Shown: in pieces, positions 25,620 to 34,354 of the stretch
How positions within the stretch are numbered: the stretch's first letter is position 1
Layout: every line of letters begins with the position of its first letter
Origin: Cystobacter fuscus DSM 2262
GTDB lineage: Bacteria > Myxococcota > Myxococcia > Myxococcales > Myxococcaceae
NCBI RefSeq assembly: GCF_000335475.2
Contig: NZ_ANAH02000014.1
Coordinates: forward strand, 62,001-126,000
Direction: 5' to 3'
DNA length: 64,000 nt
Translations under genes and position numbers: made by a program
The notes under the pieces: generated by a model
Told to the model about the DNA's origin: nothing
The model's database searches: none
What the model saw: the letters and a program-made list of their open reading frames with translations, nothing else

Positions 25620-27009
25620 CCTGGGTGCTGGCGGGCGCGCGCGACGGGCTCACCCGCACCGTCTTGATGTTGAGGAACTCGAGCAGGCCGTGGCGCGCCA
25701 GCTCCCGCCCGTGGCCCGAGTGCTTCACCCCGCCGAAGGGCAGGCGGGGATCGCTCGCCACCGAGCCGTTGACGCTCACCGTGCCCGCCTCCAGGCCGTC
25801 GATGAAGAGCCGCTGCTCGGCCTCGTCCCGCGTCCACACCGTGGCGCCCAGGCCATAGGGCGTGTCGTTGGCGAGGCGCAGCGCGTCCTCGGTGTCCTTC
25901 GCCCGGAAGAGCACCGCCACCGGGCCGAACAGCTCCTCGCGGTGGGCGGGACAGCCGGGGGGAGGGTTGGCGAGCACCGTGGGCGGGTACCAGAAGCCGG
26001 GCCCCGGGGGCTTCTGTCCGCCCAGCAGCAGCGTGGTGCCCGCGGCCACGCTCTTCTCCACCTGCGCGTGCAGCCCGTCGCGGATGTGCGCGAGCGCCAG
26101 CGGCCCCACCTCGGTGCCGGCTTCCAGCGGCTCTCCCACCACCACGCGCCGCATCCGCTCGACGAAGCGGCGCTCGAACTCGGGGTAGATGGAGGCGGGG
26201 GCGATGAAGCGCTTGGCGGCGATGCACGACTGGCCGGTGTTGATGAGCCGGGCCTTCACCGCCGTCTCCACCGCCGCGTCCAGGTCCGCGCTGGGCAGCA
26301 CCACGAAGGGATCGCTCCCGCCCAACTCCAGCACCACCTTCTTGAGCTGCCCGCCCGCGCGCGCCCCCACGTCCCGCCCCGCGCCCTCGCTGCCGGTGAG
26401 CGTCACCGCCTTGATGCGAGGCTCCTCGATGAGCCGGCGCACCTCGGCCACCTCCACGAACAGCGTCTGGAAGGCCCCGGGGGGAAAGCCCCCGCGCGTG
26501 AAGAGCTCCTCCAGGGCGAGCGCGCACCCGGGCACGCTCGGGGCGTGCTTGAGCAGGCCCACGTTGCCCGCCATGAGCGCCGGCGCCGCGAAGCGCACCA
26601 CCTGCCAGTAGGGGAAGTTCCACGGCATGATGGCCAGCACCGCCCCGAGCGGCTGGTAGCGCACGAAGCTCGTGTCGGGCGCGGTGTCCACGGGCTCGTC
26701 CGCCAGGAAGCGCTCGGCGTGCTCCGCGTAGTAGCGGCAGGTGGCGGCGCACTTGAGCGCCTCGGCGCGCGCGGCCTCCAGTGGCTTGCCCATCTCGAGC
26801 GTCATCATCCGCCCGTGCCGCTCCGCCTCCTCCTCCAACAGCCCGGCCACCCGCCGCATCCACCCGGCGCGCTCGGCGAACGAGGTGCCACGCAGGGCTC
26901 GGAAGGCCTGCTCGGCCCGCTCCAACCGTTCCTCCACCTCCTCCCAGGCATGGGGGGCGAAGGTGCGCAGCGTCTCACCGGTGCGGGGATCAATCGTGGC
27001 GAAGGGCAG
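25609..27009 (-). CDS. NAD(P)-dependent aldehyde dehydrogenase (succinate-semialdehyde dehydrogenase-like)
   Basis: The protein has 466 aa if it starts at CTG 27009. Catalytic residues are Glu229 in VLELGGSDP and Cys262 in NTGQSCIA; PWNFPYWQ and the C-terminal LPFGGVKHSG are family hallmarks. It oxidises aldehydes such as succinate semialdehyde to acids. The CTG start is inferred: AGGAG lies 6 bp upstream, the next residues (P-F-A-T-I-D-P-R-T-G-E) are the usual N-terminus, and no ATG, GTG or TTG occurs in frame before GTG 26937. Starting at that GTG would drop the first 24 residues. Sequencing error at the first codon is the alternative. Confidence 0.85.
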   Translation of the reverse strand: MPFATIDPRTGETLRTFAPHAWEEVEERLERAEQAFRALRGTSFAERAGWMRRVAGLLEEEAERHGRMMTLEMGKPLEAARAEALKCAATCRYYAEHAERFLADEPVDTAPDTSFVRYQPLGAVLAIMPWNFPYWQVVRFAAPALMAGNVGLLKHAPSVPGCALALEELFTRGGFPPGAFQTLFVEVAEVRRLIEEPRIKAVTLTGSEGAGRDVGARAGGQLKKVVLELGGSDPFVVLPSADLDAAVETAVKARLINTGQSCIAAKRFIAPASIYPEFERRFVERMRRVVVGEPLEAGTEVGPLALAHIRDGLHAQVEKSVAAGTTLLLGGQKPPGPGFWYPPTVLANPPPGCPAHREELFGPVAVLFRAKDTEDALRLANDTPYGLGATVWTRDEAEQRLFIDGLEAGTVSVNGSVASDPRLPFGGVKHSGHGRELARHGLLEFLNIKTVRVSPSRAPASTQANE

Positions 27010-27020
27010 GTGGCGCTCCT
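27007..27020 (-). promoter_or_regulatory. Ribosome binding site pointing to a CTG start codon
   Basis: On the minus strand AGGAG (27020-27016) is followed by six bases and CTG (27009-27007). No standard start exists at this spacing. The protein downstream begins exactly where aldehyde dehydrogenases normally do. Confidence 0.6.
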
Positions 27021-27438
27021 GGCGGGAGGGGGCTCGGAGTGTGGGTCTCCGTTCCGCGTGCCGACAAGGCGTTCGTGCCCCGCCCCGTTCACGGTCCGAC
27101 GTCCGGGTTTCGCAGGGAAGGCCGAAATCGTCCTCATGCCCTGACGAAAATGTCGTGCTCGCCGGGAAACGCGGGTTTTCTGCTTCACTTTTGAATCCAG
27201 GAGTTCACTTCTGACGTACCCGCGAGGCCTCCTCGGACAAAAGGGCTTTCTTTTGTTTGATGCGGCGGTGATGTTTCACCGCTGACGGTGAGTTTTTTGA
27301 GGTATTTCCCTTCTTCCGAGGGCTTATCGGCTTGGCCTGTTTCCTGCTTTGTCTCCATTCTGTTGGGTGGCGAGGTAGGACGGGCGGGTGGTATCTGTTT
27401 TGCTTATTTTGTTCATAAAGTTTCTTGAAGAGGGACCC
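27010..27438. other. Divergent intergenic region with an AT-rich half
   Basis: 429 bp between the aldehyde dehydrogenase and the hydrolase lipoprotein genes. From about 27190 to 27438 the sequence is clearly AT-richer than its surroundings (ttcttttgtttg, ttattttgttcataaag). It includes the inverted repeat at 27265-27282. It probably carries promoters for both genes; I could not assign exact boxes. Confidence 0.5.
27265..27282. promoter_or_regulatory. Perfect inverted repeat, candidate operator
   Basis: gcggtga and tcaccgc, both 7 bp, flank a 4-bp centre (tgtt). It lies ~157 bp upstream of the hydrolase gene and ~255 bp from the aldehyde dehydrogenase start, without a T-run. A dimeric regulator site is more likely than a terminator. 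Confidence 0.4.
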
Positions 27439-28851
27439 ATGCGTTTCAATTTCCGCCACATCCTCCCCCTCGCCCTGCTGTCGACGGGATGCGGTGTCGA
27501 GTCGTCCTTGCCCGAGCAGTCGGAGGTGGGGAGCGAAGTCGGGCGGCAGGAGCAGGTCGGAGAGCAGGAGCAGGCGTTGTCGATGCGGTGGTTGCCGCTG
27601 CTCGACTTCCTGGTGGAGGCCGGTGACGTGCGCCTGCTGGGGGACTTCACGCGCGAGCACGTGACGGGCGACATCTACCACTACAGCGTGCGCGTGCAGG
27701 TGGGCCCGGACGCGCGGCACGACATCATCGGCCTGCACCGCGTGGTGCGGGAGCACTTCGCGTGGCAGCCGGTGTCCGCTCCCGAGTCCGCCTTCCTCGT
27801 GCACGGGGACGCGTGGGACTTCCAGGGCGCGTTCATGGCCAGCACGCTGACGAGCGCGGTGCGCAAGGAGCAGTCCTTCGCCGTGTACCTGGCGGAGCAG
27901 GACGTGGACGTGTGGGGGATCGATCTGCGCTGGACGCAGGTGCCGCTGCAGACGACGGACTTCTCCTTCATGAAGAAGTGGAGCCTGGGCACCCACGCGC
28001 AGGACGTGGGCAAGGCCATGGCGGTGGCGCGCCGGGTGCGTACCCTCACGGGCAGCGGTTTCGGCAAGATGAACCTGCTGGGCTGGAGCCGTGGGGCGCA
28101 GGTGGCCTACGCCTACATGAGCGCGGAGACGCGTGAGCCGGCGTCGCAGCGCCACGTGCGCGGCTTCATCCCGGTGGACATGGTGTTCAAGTTCGGCCCC
28201 GAGGCCGAGGCCGAGCGTCAGGCGGCGTGCACGCGCGCGCAGGCGGGTGAGGCCATCCTCGCCCAGGGCCGCTACGAGGGGAACCTGGGTGGTCCGGGCG
28301 CGGGCCTGGCCATCCTGGCCGTGGGGCAGGGCGCGCTGGAATCGCCCGACGCCCCGGCCCAGGCGCCGCTGCCGCCGCTGCCCTACGGACAGCTCGGCCT
28401 CACCCTGGGCGCGGCCACCTACTCCTTCATCTCCGCGCCCGTGCCCTACTACCACTTCACCGCGGGCACGTTCACCAACGGCTCGCTCGTGGGGCTGCAT
28501 TACGTGTCGGCGCCGCAGTTCTTCGACTTCCTCGCCTCGGCCAACCCCTACCAGAGCCTGCGCGAGCAGGTGGAGGGGGATGAATTGCAGTGTGGCACGA
28601 GCAGCCTGCCCTATGACGACCACCTCAAGGACGTGAAGGTGCCGGTGCTCTACGTGGGCGCCGCCGGCGGCTTCGGCGCCTACGGCGAGTACTCGGCCAA
28701 GACGCTGCTGGGCAGCAAGGACGTGACCATCCTGCGCGCCCAGCGCGACCTGGATCGCGCCGCCGAGTACGGCCACGCGGACCTGTGGCTCGCCAGCGAC
28801 GCCAAGGGCAAGGTGTGGGAGCCCATCTACAAGTGGATGAAGAAGCACTAG
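27439..28851 (+). CDS. Alpha/beta-hydrolase-fold lipoprotein
   Basis: The protein has 470 aa from ATG 27439, with a ribosome site gaagagg nearby. The signal peptide ends L-L-S-T-G-C, so Cys18 should be lipidated. A Glu/Gln-rich linker follows. The hydrolase part shows FLVHGDAWDF as the oxyanion strand and the nucleophile elbow G-W-S-R-G near residue 217. A likely Asp appears in V-P-V-L-Y-V-G-A, followed near the C-terminus by the His in E-Y-G-H-A-D-L. Two aromatic-rich insertions separate the core elements. It is likely an envelope esterase or lipase. A strong intrinsic terminator follows. Confidence 0.78.
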   Translation: MRFNFRHILPLALLSTGCGVESSLPEQSEVGSEVGRQEQVGEQEQALSMRWLPLLDFLVEAGDVRLLGDFTREHVTGDIYHYSVRVQVGPDARHDIIGLHRVVREHFAWQPVSAPESAFLVHGDAWDFQGAFMASTLTSAVRKEQSFAVYLAEQDVDVWGIDLRWTQVPLQTTDFSFMKKWSLGTHAQDVGKAMAVARRVRTLTGSGFGKMNLLGWSRGAQVAYAYMSAETREPASQRHVRGFIPVDMVFKFGPEAEAERQAACTRAQAGEAILAQGRYEGNLGGPGAGLAILAVGQGALESPDAPAQAPLPPLPYGQLGLTLGAATYSFISAPVPYYHFTAGTFTNGSLVGLHYVSAPQFFDFLASANPYQSLREQVEGDELQCGTSSLPYDDHLKDVKVPVLYVGAAGGFGAYGEYSAKTLLGSKDVTILRAQRDLDRAAEYGHADLWLASDAKGKVWEPIYKWMKKH

Positions 28852-28890
28852 CAGACGGGCGTGGGGCCCTCGGGGTCTCCGAGCCGGTCC

Positions 28891-28927
28891 GGGGCTCCGC
28901 GCCATGCGCGGGGCCCCTCGTTTTTTT
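28891..28927 (+). terminator. Intrinsic terminator of the hydrolase gene
   Basis: A 12-bp stem (ggggctccgcgc paired with gcgcggggcccc, one wobble) closes a cat loop and is followed by tcgttttttt. The hydrolase stop is 40 bp upstream. The methyltransferase gene begins 121 bp further on. Confidence 0.85.
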
Positions 28928-29048
28928 CCGTCTTTTGTCTTTCCGACCAAACCGCGCCTTGCCCGGGGCGTTGGGCGGGGGACTCGTGCCATAGAGGAGG
29001 GCCCGCGCTCCGGGACTTCCCCCGGGCGGCACCGAGAGCCTTGCCACC

Positions 29049-29747
29049 ATGGTCGACAACATCTGGACGGACTTCGCCCAGAGCTACGATGCGATCTGCT
29101 CCCAGCTCAACTGTTACCGGCGGATGGTCGACAAGATTCTGCGCGACACCCAGGGGTGCGAGACCGTCATCGACGCCGGGTGCGGCACGGGACTGGTGAG
29201 CCAGGCGCTCGTCTCGCGCGGCCTCTCGGTGGTGGGCTTCGACAACAACCCGGGCATGCTCGCGCTCGCCCTGCGCAAGCAGGCGGCCCGTCCGGTGGAG
29301 GAGCGCCGGCGCTGGACGGTGCTGGAGGGCGATGTGCGCTCCTTCCCCCCCGGCGTGCCGGCGCTCGCGGATGCCGTGGTGCTCAACAACGTCCTCTTCT
29401 ACGTGCGCGAGCCGGAGGAGGTGCTGCGCGAGAGCCTCGCGCACCTGCGGCCGGGCGGGCGCCTCATCTCGGCGGGTCCCCGGAAGCGGCCGGATCTCCA
29501 GAAGGTGATGACGAAGTCCATCGAGGAATGGCAGGCCGAGGGCCGCTGGGACGAGGCCCTCCAGGCCACCACCGCCTACCACGTGGACCTCACGCGCCGG
29601 CTGGTGACGGACCCCAACGAGATGGTGACGTTCTTCGAGCCCGAGGCGCTCGTGGAGACGCTGCGGCGTCTGGGCTTCTCGCGCCTCATCGCCGCGGACA
29701 ACGACGACTACTACGGCGAGAACTACTACGTCTGCATGGCGCGCTGA
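29049..29747 (+). CDS. Class I SAM-dependent methyltransferase
   Basis: The protein has 232 aa. Motif I is VIDAGCGTGLVSQ and the acidic end of strand 2 is V-G-F-D-N-N-P. Motif II/III: DAVVLNNVLFY, then LRPGGRLISAG. The fold is the UbiE/Methyltransf_25 type. The C-terminal half ends D-D-Y-Y-G-E-N-Y-Y and is Tyr-rich. Substrate is not deducible; small molecules are usual. It starts at ATG 29049 with a weak ribosome site and converges on the STAS-like gene across a bidirectional hairpin. Confidence 0.85.
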   Translation: MVDNIWTDFAQSYDAICSQLNCYRRMVDKILRDTQGCETVIDAGCGTGLVSQALVSRGLSVVGFDNNPGMLALALRKQAARPVEERRRWTVLEGDVRSFPPGVPALADAVVLNNVLFYVREPEEVLRESLAHLRPGGRLISAGPRKRPDLQKVMTKSIEEWQAEGRWDEALQATTAYHVDLTRRLVTDPNEMVTFFEPEALVETLRRLGFSRLIAADNDDYYGENYYVCMAR

Positions 29748-29765
29748 GCCCCTCGCGTTCGCGGC

Positions 29766-29788
29766 CTGACGCCCGAGCGGGGCGTCAG
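29766..29788. terminator. Bidirectional hairpin between convergent genes
   Basis: A perfect 9-bp stem (ctgacgccc with gggcgtcag) and 5-nt loop lies just after the methyltransferase stop. It includes the stop codon of the minus-strand gene. There is no T-run, so termination efficiency is uncertain. Confidence 0.6.
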
Positions 29789-30270
29789 TGCAGCACGCCG
29801 AGCAGGCGCGCGTCGTTGATGATGCGGTTGCCGTCCGCCTTCAGGCGGCTGGTGAGGAAGGGGGCGATCGCATCGGGCGTCTTGTGCAGGCGCGCGTAGT
29901 TGCTGTCGTAGATGCGCGTCACGATGAGCTGCGCCGAGGCGATGATGCGTTGCAGGTTGTGCTGCAACTCGTTGCCCTCCATGAGCAGGTGCAGCTCGCA
30001 GATGTACTTGCGGTGGTCCTCGAGCATCTTGAAGAGCGCCTTGCGCTGCTCGCTGTTGGGCACGCGCGCCTTGGCGCCGGTGACGATGACCACGCACAGC
30101 TGCTGGCGGTGCGCCTCGTAGGCCTCGCGGAAGCGCGCCGTCACCAACTGGATGTCCTGGGCGCTGGGCGGCTGCTCCCACCGGATGAAGAACACGCGAT
30201 TGATGAGGGCTGTCTTGTAGTTCGGAGGGGCAACGGTGGCAGTGGTAGTAGTGGTTGCGGTAGCGAACAT
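29785..30270 (-). CDS. Small cytoplasmic protein, STAS/SpoIIAA-like
   Basis: The protein has 161 aa from ATG 30270 (ggag 8 bp away); ATG 30276 is a near alternative. After a Thr/Ala-rich start it shows alternating strands and helices: VFFIRWEQPPSAQD, then CVVIVTGAKARVPNSEQR and a helical E-G-N-E-L-Q segment. This arrangement resembles small single-domain STAS-like proteins found in many copies in myxobacteria, which may act as partner-switch or polarity modules. The phosphorylatable Ser is not obvious. Function is unproven; the family assignment is a pattern-level guess. Confidence 0.5.
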   Translation of the reverse strand: MFATATTTTTATVAPPNYKTALINRVFFIRWEQPPSAQDIQLVTARFREAYEAHRQQLCVVIVTGAKARVPNSEQRKALFKMLEDHRKYICELHLLMEGNELQHNLQRIIASAQLIVTRIYDSNYARLHKTPDAIAPFLTSRLKADGNRIINDARLLGVLH

Positions 30271-30530
30271 GACCATCACTCCGAGAACGGCCGTACGGGA
30301 GCCCGAAAGAGCATTTCGAGCGGGCTGACGCGCCCGGCACGGCGACGACAGGGTGACGGCAATCTGGGGTGCCCCCGGGCCTTCCCCAAGGCCCTCCAGC
30401 CTTCTCTGCCTCCGGGAACACGAATGGCCCCGCGCCAATGTCCATTGGTGCACGCCCCGCGCGTTGGCCCGCCGACACTCCGTGGACCCGTCCGCCTCCG
30501 GGATGGCGGGGCGCCTAGGGTGTTGTGGGT

Positions 30531-31268
30531 ATGCGACCCACGCTTCATCGACTCCGGGCGCATCTGGTGCGGTGGAGCGGCACGGATGTGTTCGGACTGT
30601 TGCTCGTCCTGTTGCTGCTGGGCGGCGGTTTCCTCACCCTGTTGGAGGAGGTGCGCGAACAGGATACCCAGTCCTTCGACGAGCAGGTGCTGCGCGCGTT
30701 GCGGCGCGCGGACGAACCGGCCGAGCCGCTCGGGCCGCGGTGGCTCGCCGAGGCGGCGCGGGACGTGACGGCGCTGGGCAGCCTCACGGTGCTCACGCTG
30801 GTGGTGATCTCCGTGTGCGGCTTCCTGGTGCTCGTGCGGCGCTGGCGCACCATCGCCCTGGTGCTCGGCTCCACGCTCGGGGGCACGGGGGTGAACGCGC
30901 TCTTGAAGAACCTGGTGGCCCGGCCGCGGCCCTCGGTGGTGCCGCACCTCACCTCGGTGCTCTCGGAGAGCTTTCCCAGCGGGCACGCGATGCTCTCGGC
31001 CATCGTCTACCTGACGCTGGGAGCGATCCTGTCCGAGCTCGTGGAGAAGCGCTGGCTCAAGGTGTACCTGTTGACGGTGGCGCTCGGGCTGACGCTGCTC
31101 GTGGGGCTCACGCGGGTGTACCTGGGGGTGCACTACCCCACGGACGTGGTGGGCGGGTGGATCGCCGGCCTCGCGTGGGCGATCGTCGCCGCCCTGGTGG
31201 CGCGCGTGGCGCGGCGCAGGAGCGCCGGTCTGCGCGAGGAGGCGCGCGGCGACACCGCTCCGTCGTGA
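30531..31268 (+). CDS. PAP2-family membrane phosphatase
   Basis: The protein has 245 aa from ATG 30531, with about five to six helices. All three motifs of the lipid phosphatase/phosphotransferase family are present: K-N-L-V-A-R-P-R-P, PSGH, and RVYLGVHYPTDV with the catalytic His and an Asp four residues later. The first ~75 residues hold one helix and a polar loop. Likely substrates are undecaprenyl pyrophosphate or phosphatidic acid at the periplasmic face. The acyltransferase gene begins 47 bp downstream, which may indicate co-transcription. Confidence 0.9.
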   Translation: MRPTLHRLRAHLVRWSGTDVFGLLLVLLLLGGGFLTLLEEVREQDTQSFDEQVLRALRRADEPAEPLGPRWLAEAARDVTALGSLTVLTLVVISVCGFLVLVRRWRTIALVLGSTLGGTGVNALLKNLVARPRPSVVPHLTSVLSESFPSGHAMLSAIVYLTLGAILSELVEKRWLKVYLLTVALGLTLLVGLTRVYLGVHYPTDVVGGWIAGLAWAIVAALVARVARRRSAGLREEARGDTAPS

Positions 31269-31315
31269 GCCCGCCGCGTGCCGCTCTGGGTGGCCACTCA
31301 TGGTAGGCAGGGGCC

Positions 31316-31963
31316 GTGGACGAACTGGACGCACTCCGGCGCGAGCAGCACAAGCAGCGCCTCTCCTGGATGCCGTGGTTGTACTTCACGCTCAAGCCGC
31401 GCCACCGCGTCTGGGCCGAGGCCTGGCAGCGCGAGGTGCAGGCGCGGCTGCTCGAGCTGGAGACGGTGGAGATCGCCGAGGGCTGCTTCATCTCCCCGGA
31501 CGCGCGGCTGTTCGCCGAGCCGGGCCGGCCCATCCGCCTCACCGGCCCCGGGGTGAGCATCGCCGCGAACGCCTTCGTGCACGGCCCGGTGGTGCTCGAG
31601 GCCGGGGTGAGCCTCAACGCGCGCGTCAGCCTGGATGGGGGCGCCGCGGGCATCCACATCGGCGAGGGCAGCCGCATCGCCACCGGTGCCACGCTCTACG
31701 CCTTCGATCATGGCCTGGCGCCGGACCGGCCCGTGCGCTCCCAGCCCGTCACCTCCCGGGGCATCGTGCTGGGCAAGGACGTGTGGGTGGGCGCCAACGC
31801 CGGCATCACCGACGGGGTGCGCATTGGCGATCACGCCGTGGTGGGCATGGGCGCCGTCGTCACCCGCGACGTGCCCTCCTGGGCCATCGTCGCCGGCGCT
31901 CCCGCGCGCGTCATCGGTGATCGCCGCGAGCGCCCCTCCTCCGGGGACTCCAACGACGGGTGA
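31316..31963 (+). CDS. Left-handed beta-helix acyltransferase (hexapeptide repeat)
   Basis: The protein has 215 aa from GTG 31316. After an N-terminal helix the hexapeptide turns begin near residue 55: I-A-E-G-C-F, V-S-I-A-A-N, V-V-L-E-A-G, IHIGEGSRI, then IVLGKDVWVGANAGIT and VVGMGAVVTRDVP. The loop with F-D-H carries the likely catalytic His. The last portion (WAIVAGAPARVIG) is the standard end of such enzymes. It should acetylate or acylate a sugar or amino acid. Substrate unknown. Confidence 0.88.
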   Translation: MDELDALRREQHKQRLSWMPWLYFTLKPRHRVWAEAWQREVQARLLELETVEIAEGCFISPDARLFAEPGRPIRLTGPGVSIAANAFVHGPVVLEAGVSLNARVSLDGGAAGIHIGEGSRIATGATLYAFDHGLAPDRPVRSQPVTSRGIVLGKDVWVGANAGITDGVRIGDHAVVGMGAVVTRDVPSWAIVAGAPARVIGDRRERPSSGDSNDG

Positions 31964-32181
31964 CCACCACTGGACATCTCAGGCGCCTGGATCTCCGGGG
32001 CGCCCTCGTCCTTCTGTCCACTCACGTGTCCGGAAGCCGGGATTTTTCCCCGGAAAGGCGCGTTTTCCGGGGGCGGACTTATTCTTCGGGGAGTTTGAGC
32101 GCCCGCGGCCGCGGGGGGTGTGGGGTGCGGCGTGGGCTCACGGGGGGTCCCCCTTCTTCACTGGGGAAAAGGAGCGAGGTC

Positions 32182-33363
32182 ATGTCATACCCGCAACCGT
32201 CTCAAGTCACCGCCATCGGGGAGGCGCGGGAGTCCTCGCGACGGGCCCGGCTGGCACCCGCCACGAGTCCCCGCCCGGGGTTGTCCGCGGACGCGCTGCG
32301 CTACCACTTCCTGGCCGAGCGGCTCAACGAGGTGGTGTTCCACCTTGACCGCCAGGGGCACTTCACCTTCTTGAGCCCGGCCTGGACGTCCCTCACGGGA
32401 GTGTCGGTGGAGAGCGCGCTCGGCCAGTCCCTGATGCAGGGGGTGCACCCGGAGGATCAGAAGGACGTGCAGCGCCTGCTGGAGTCGATCGCCGCGCGGG
32501 TGCAGGCCTCCTTCCGGCTCGAGGTGCGGCTGCTCACGTCGCGGGGGACGCAGTGGGTGGAGCTGGCCGCCTTCAGCTCACCCACTGGCCAGGGCGAGCT
32601 GTTGGGCACGCTGACCGACATCACCGAGCGCCGGCAGCTCCAGGCCCGGCTCCAACAGGCGGACCGCATGGCCACGCTGGGGATGCTCGTGCCGGGCTTC
32701 GCGCACGAGATGAACAACCCGCTGGCCTTCATGGCCGCCAACCTCGACTACCTGCTGACCAGCATGGGCCCGGCGAGCGCGGCGGGAGCCCCCGCGTCCG
32801 AGGTGGCCGCGTGGCGCGAGGCGGTGGAGGAGATCATCGAGGGCTCCGAGCGGCTGCGGCGCACGCTCGGCCACCTGCGCGGCTTCCGGCCCGAGCCGGG
32901 CCAGGGCCCGGTGGACGTGAACCTGCTGCTCGATACGGTGGGGCAGTTGGTGTCCAGCGTACTGCGCTCGCGGGGCCGGCTGGTGCGTGACCATGGCGCC
33001 CGCTCACTCGTGCCTGGAGGCGGGGGCTCGCTGCGCCAGGCGCTGCTCAACCTCGTGCTGCACGCGGTGCTGTCCCTGCCGGACGACGGGGAGGACCCCG
33101 AGGCGCACGAGGTGCGGCTCGTCACCCGCGACGACGGCCAGGGCCGCGTGGTGATCGAGGTGCATGACACCGGCCCGGGCCTCGCCCCCGAGCTGCTGCC
33201 CCACGTCTTCGAGCCGCTCTTTCCCGAGGGGGGCGGACACGCCTCGGGGCCGGCGCTCTCCGTGAGCCGCGACATCGTGCGCGAGCTCGGCGGGGACATC
33301 GAGGTGACGTCGTCTCGGGGCCGGGGCACCACGTTCCGGGTGACGCTGCCCGGCGTCTCCTGA
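32182..33363 (+). CDS. PAS-domain histidine kinase with a degenerate ATP-binding domain
   Basis: The protein has 393 aa from ATG 32182, close behind aaggagcgaggt. A PAS domain spans ~40-150 (LDRQGHFTFLSPAW, ending L-T-D-I-T-E-R). The phosphoacceptor His175 is in GFAHEMNNPL. The ATP domain departs from consensus: the N-box Asn that binds magnesium is replaced by His294 (N-L-V-L-H-A), and the G2 lid normally reading GTGLGL is ASGPAL. G1 (DTGPGL) is retained. It may be a weak kinase, a phosphatase or a pseudokinase partner. There is no transmembrane helix. No response regulator is adjacent. Confidence 0.85.
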   Translation: MSYPQPSQVTAIGEARESSRRARLAPATSPRPGLSADALRYHFLAERLNEVVFHLDRQGHFTFLSPAWTSLTGVSVESALGQSLMQGVHPEDQKDVQRLLESIAARVQASFRLEVRLLTSRGTQWVELAAFSSPTGQGELLGTLTDITERRQLQARLQQADRMATLGMLVPGFAHEMNNPLAFMAANLDYLLTSMGPASAAGAPASEVAAWREAVEEIIEGSERLRRTLGHLRGFRPEPGQGPVDVNLLLDTVGQLVSSVLRSRGRLVRDHGARSLVPGGGGSLRQALLNLVLHAVLSLPDDGEDPEAHEVRLVTRDDGQGRVVIEVHDTGPGLAPELLPHVFEPLFPEGGGHASGPALSVSRDIVRELGGDIEVTSSRGRGTTFRVTLPGVS

Positions 33364-33417
33364 AGACTGCCCCAAGGAAAGTCCAAGGACGTCCTCGCGG
33401 GGCGGCGCGGGCGCCGC

Positions 33418-34239
33418 TCAGCCGCAGGCGGCCTCGGCGGTGCAGCTCTGCTTCCTGTCGCACTTCTGGCAGGCGACTCCGCCCCGGCCGCACCGGTCCA
33501 GCGTGGTGCCCACGTCGCAGAAGTTGCCCGCGCAGCAGCCCGAGCAGCTCTCCGGCGAGCAGAGGCACTGGCCATTCACGCACTGCTGTCCCGGGCCGCA
33601 CGCCGGGCTGTTGCCACACCGGCACTGCCCGAGCAGGCAGCGGTCCGCCGCCCGGGGCGAGCAGGCGGGGCTGGCGCCACACGCGCAAAATCCCCGGCCG
33701 TCACAGTGCGAGGCGAAGTTGGGATCACACGCGGTGCAGGCGATGCCGCCCGTGCCACAGGTGTTGAAGGTGGACGGGGTGCACTGGCCCTGGACGCAGC
33801 ACCCCTCGCACCCCACGCAGAAGCTGCCGGGATCAGGGGTGGTGGGCTCCAGCCGCAGGGACACCTCCACCTCGTACCCATCGCGGATGTCCGCGCCGCC
33901 CGTCCCGCGCGCCACCACCGCGCCGTCGCGCAGTCCCTCGACATTCACCTCCGCCCGCACGCCGTTGGGCACGTCCCCGAGCAGCACCCGCAGCGTCTCC
34001 CCGCTGTTGAGCAACCGCTGGGCCTTCTCGGGCAGCACCTGGGGGCCGAAGTGGGGTTGCCCATCCACGTCTCCCCACACGCGCACCTGGGTGAGCAGCA
34101 GCGAGGGATCGAACTCCGTGGTGACGTAGAGCGCCGTCCCCGAGGCCTTCGCCGGATCCCGGCAGGCCCCCAACAGTACGGCGCCCACGAGCACCAGTCT
34201 CCAGCCCCATCGGATTGATTCAGCCGCGCCGTGCATCAT
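33418..34239 (-). CDS. Cys-rich lipoprotein
   Basis: The protein has 273 aa from ATG 34239 (ATG 34236 next). The signal peptide ends V-L-L-G-A-C. Residues ~30-135 form a beta-rich region (ALYVTTEFDPSLLL), then the last ~130 residues hold about 30 cysteines, often as C-x-C or C-x2-C (G-C-E-G-C-C, C-T-A-C, C-R-C). This disulfide-rich tail resembles stigma-like or EGF-like knots in secreted myxobacterial proteins. No catalytic motif is seen. It probably lies on the outer membrane. Confidence 0.72.
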   Translation of the reverse strand: MMHGAAESIRWGWRLVLVGAVLLGACRDPAKASGTALYVTTEFDPSLLLTQVRVWGDVDGQPHFGPQVLPEKAQRLLNSGETLRVLLGDVPNGVRAEVNVEGLRDGAVVARGTGGADIRDGYEVEVSLRLEPTTPDPGSFCVGCEGCCVQGQCTPSTFNTCGTGGIACTACDPNFASHCDGRGFCACGASPACSPRAADRCLLGQCRCGNSPACGPGQQCVNGQCLCSPESCSGCCAGNFCDVGTTLDRCGRGGVACQKCDRKQSCTAEAACG

Positions 34240-34354
34240 GTCGGAGAGGAGCGTAACCCCTGCCTTCGCGGACCGCCCTTTCCCTGCCGCTCGCGGTGCC
34301 ACGCCAGACACCCTCCGGGGGGCCGAGTGATGGAAAGCGGACAGCGCGCGGGAT

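Noticed and set aside
29788-30768. Plus-strand ORF of 326 codons
   Set aside because: It is antisense to the STAS-like gene and runs into the PAP2 gene in another frame; no family features.
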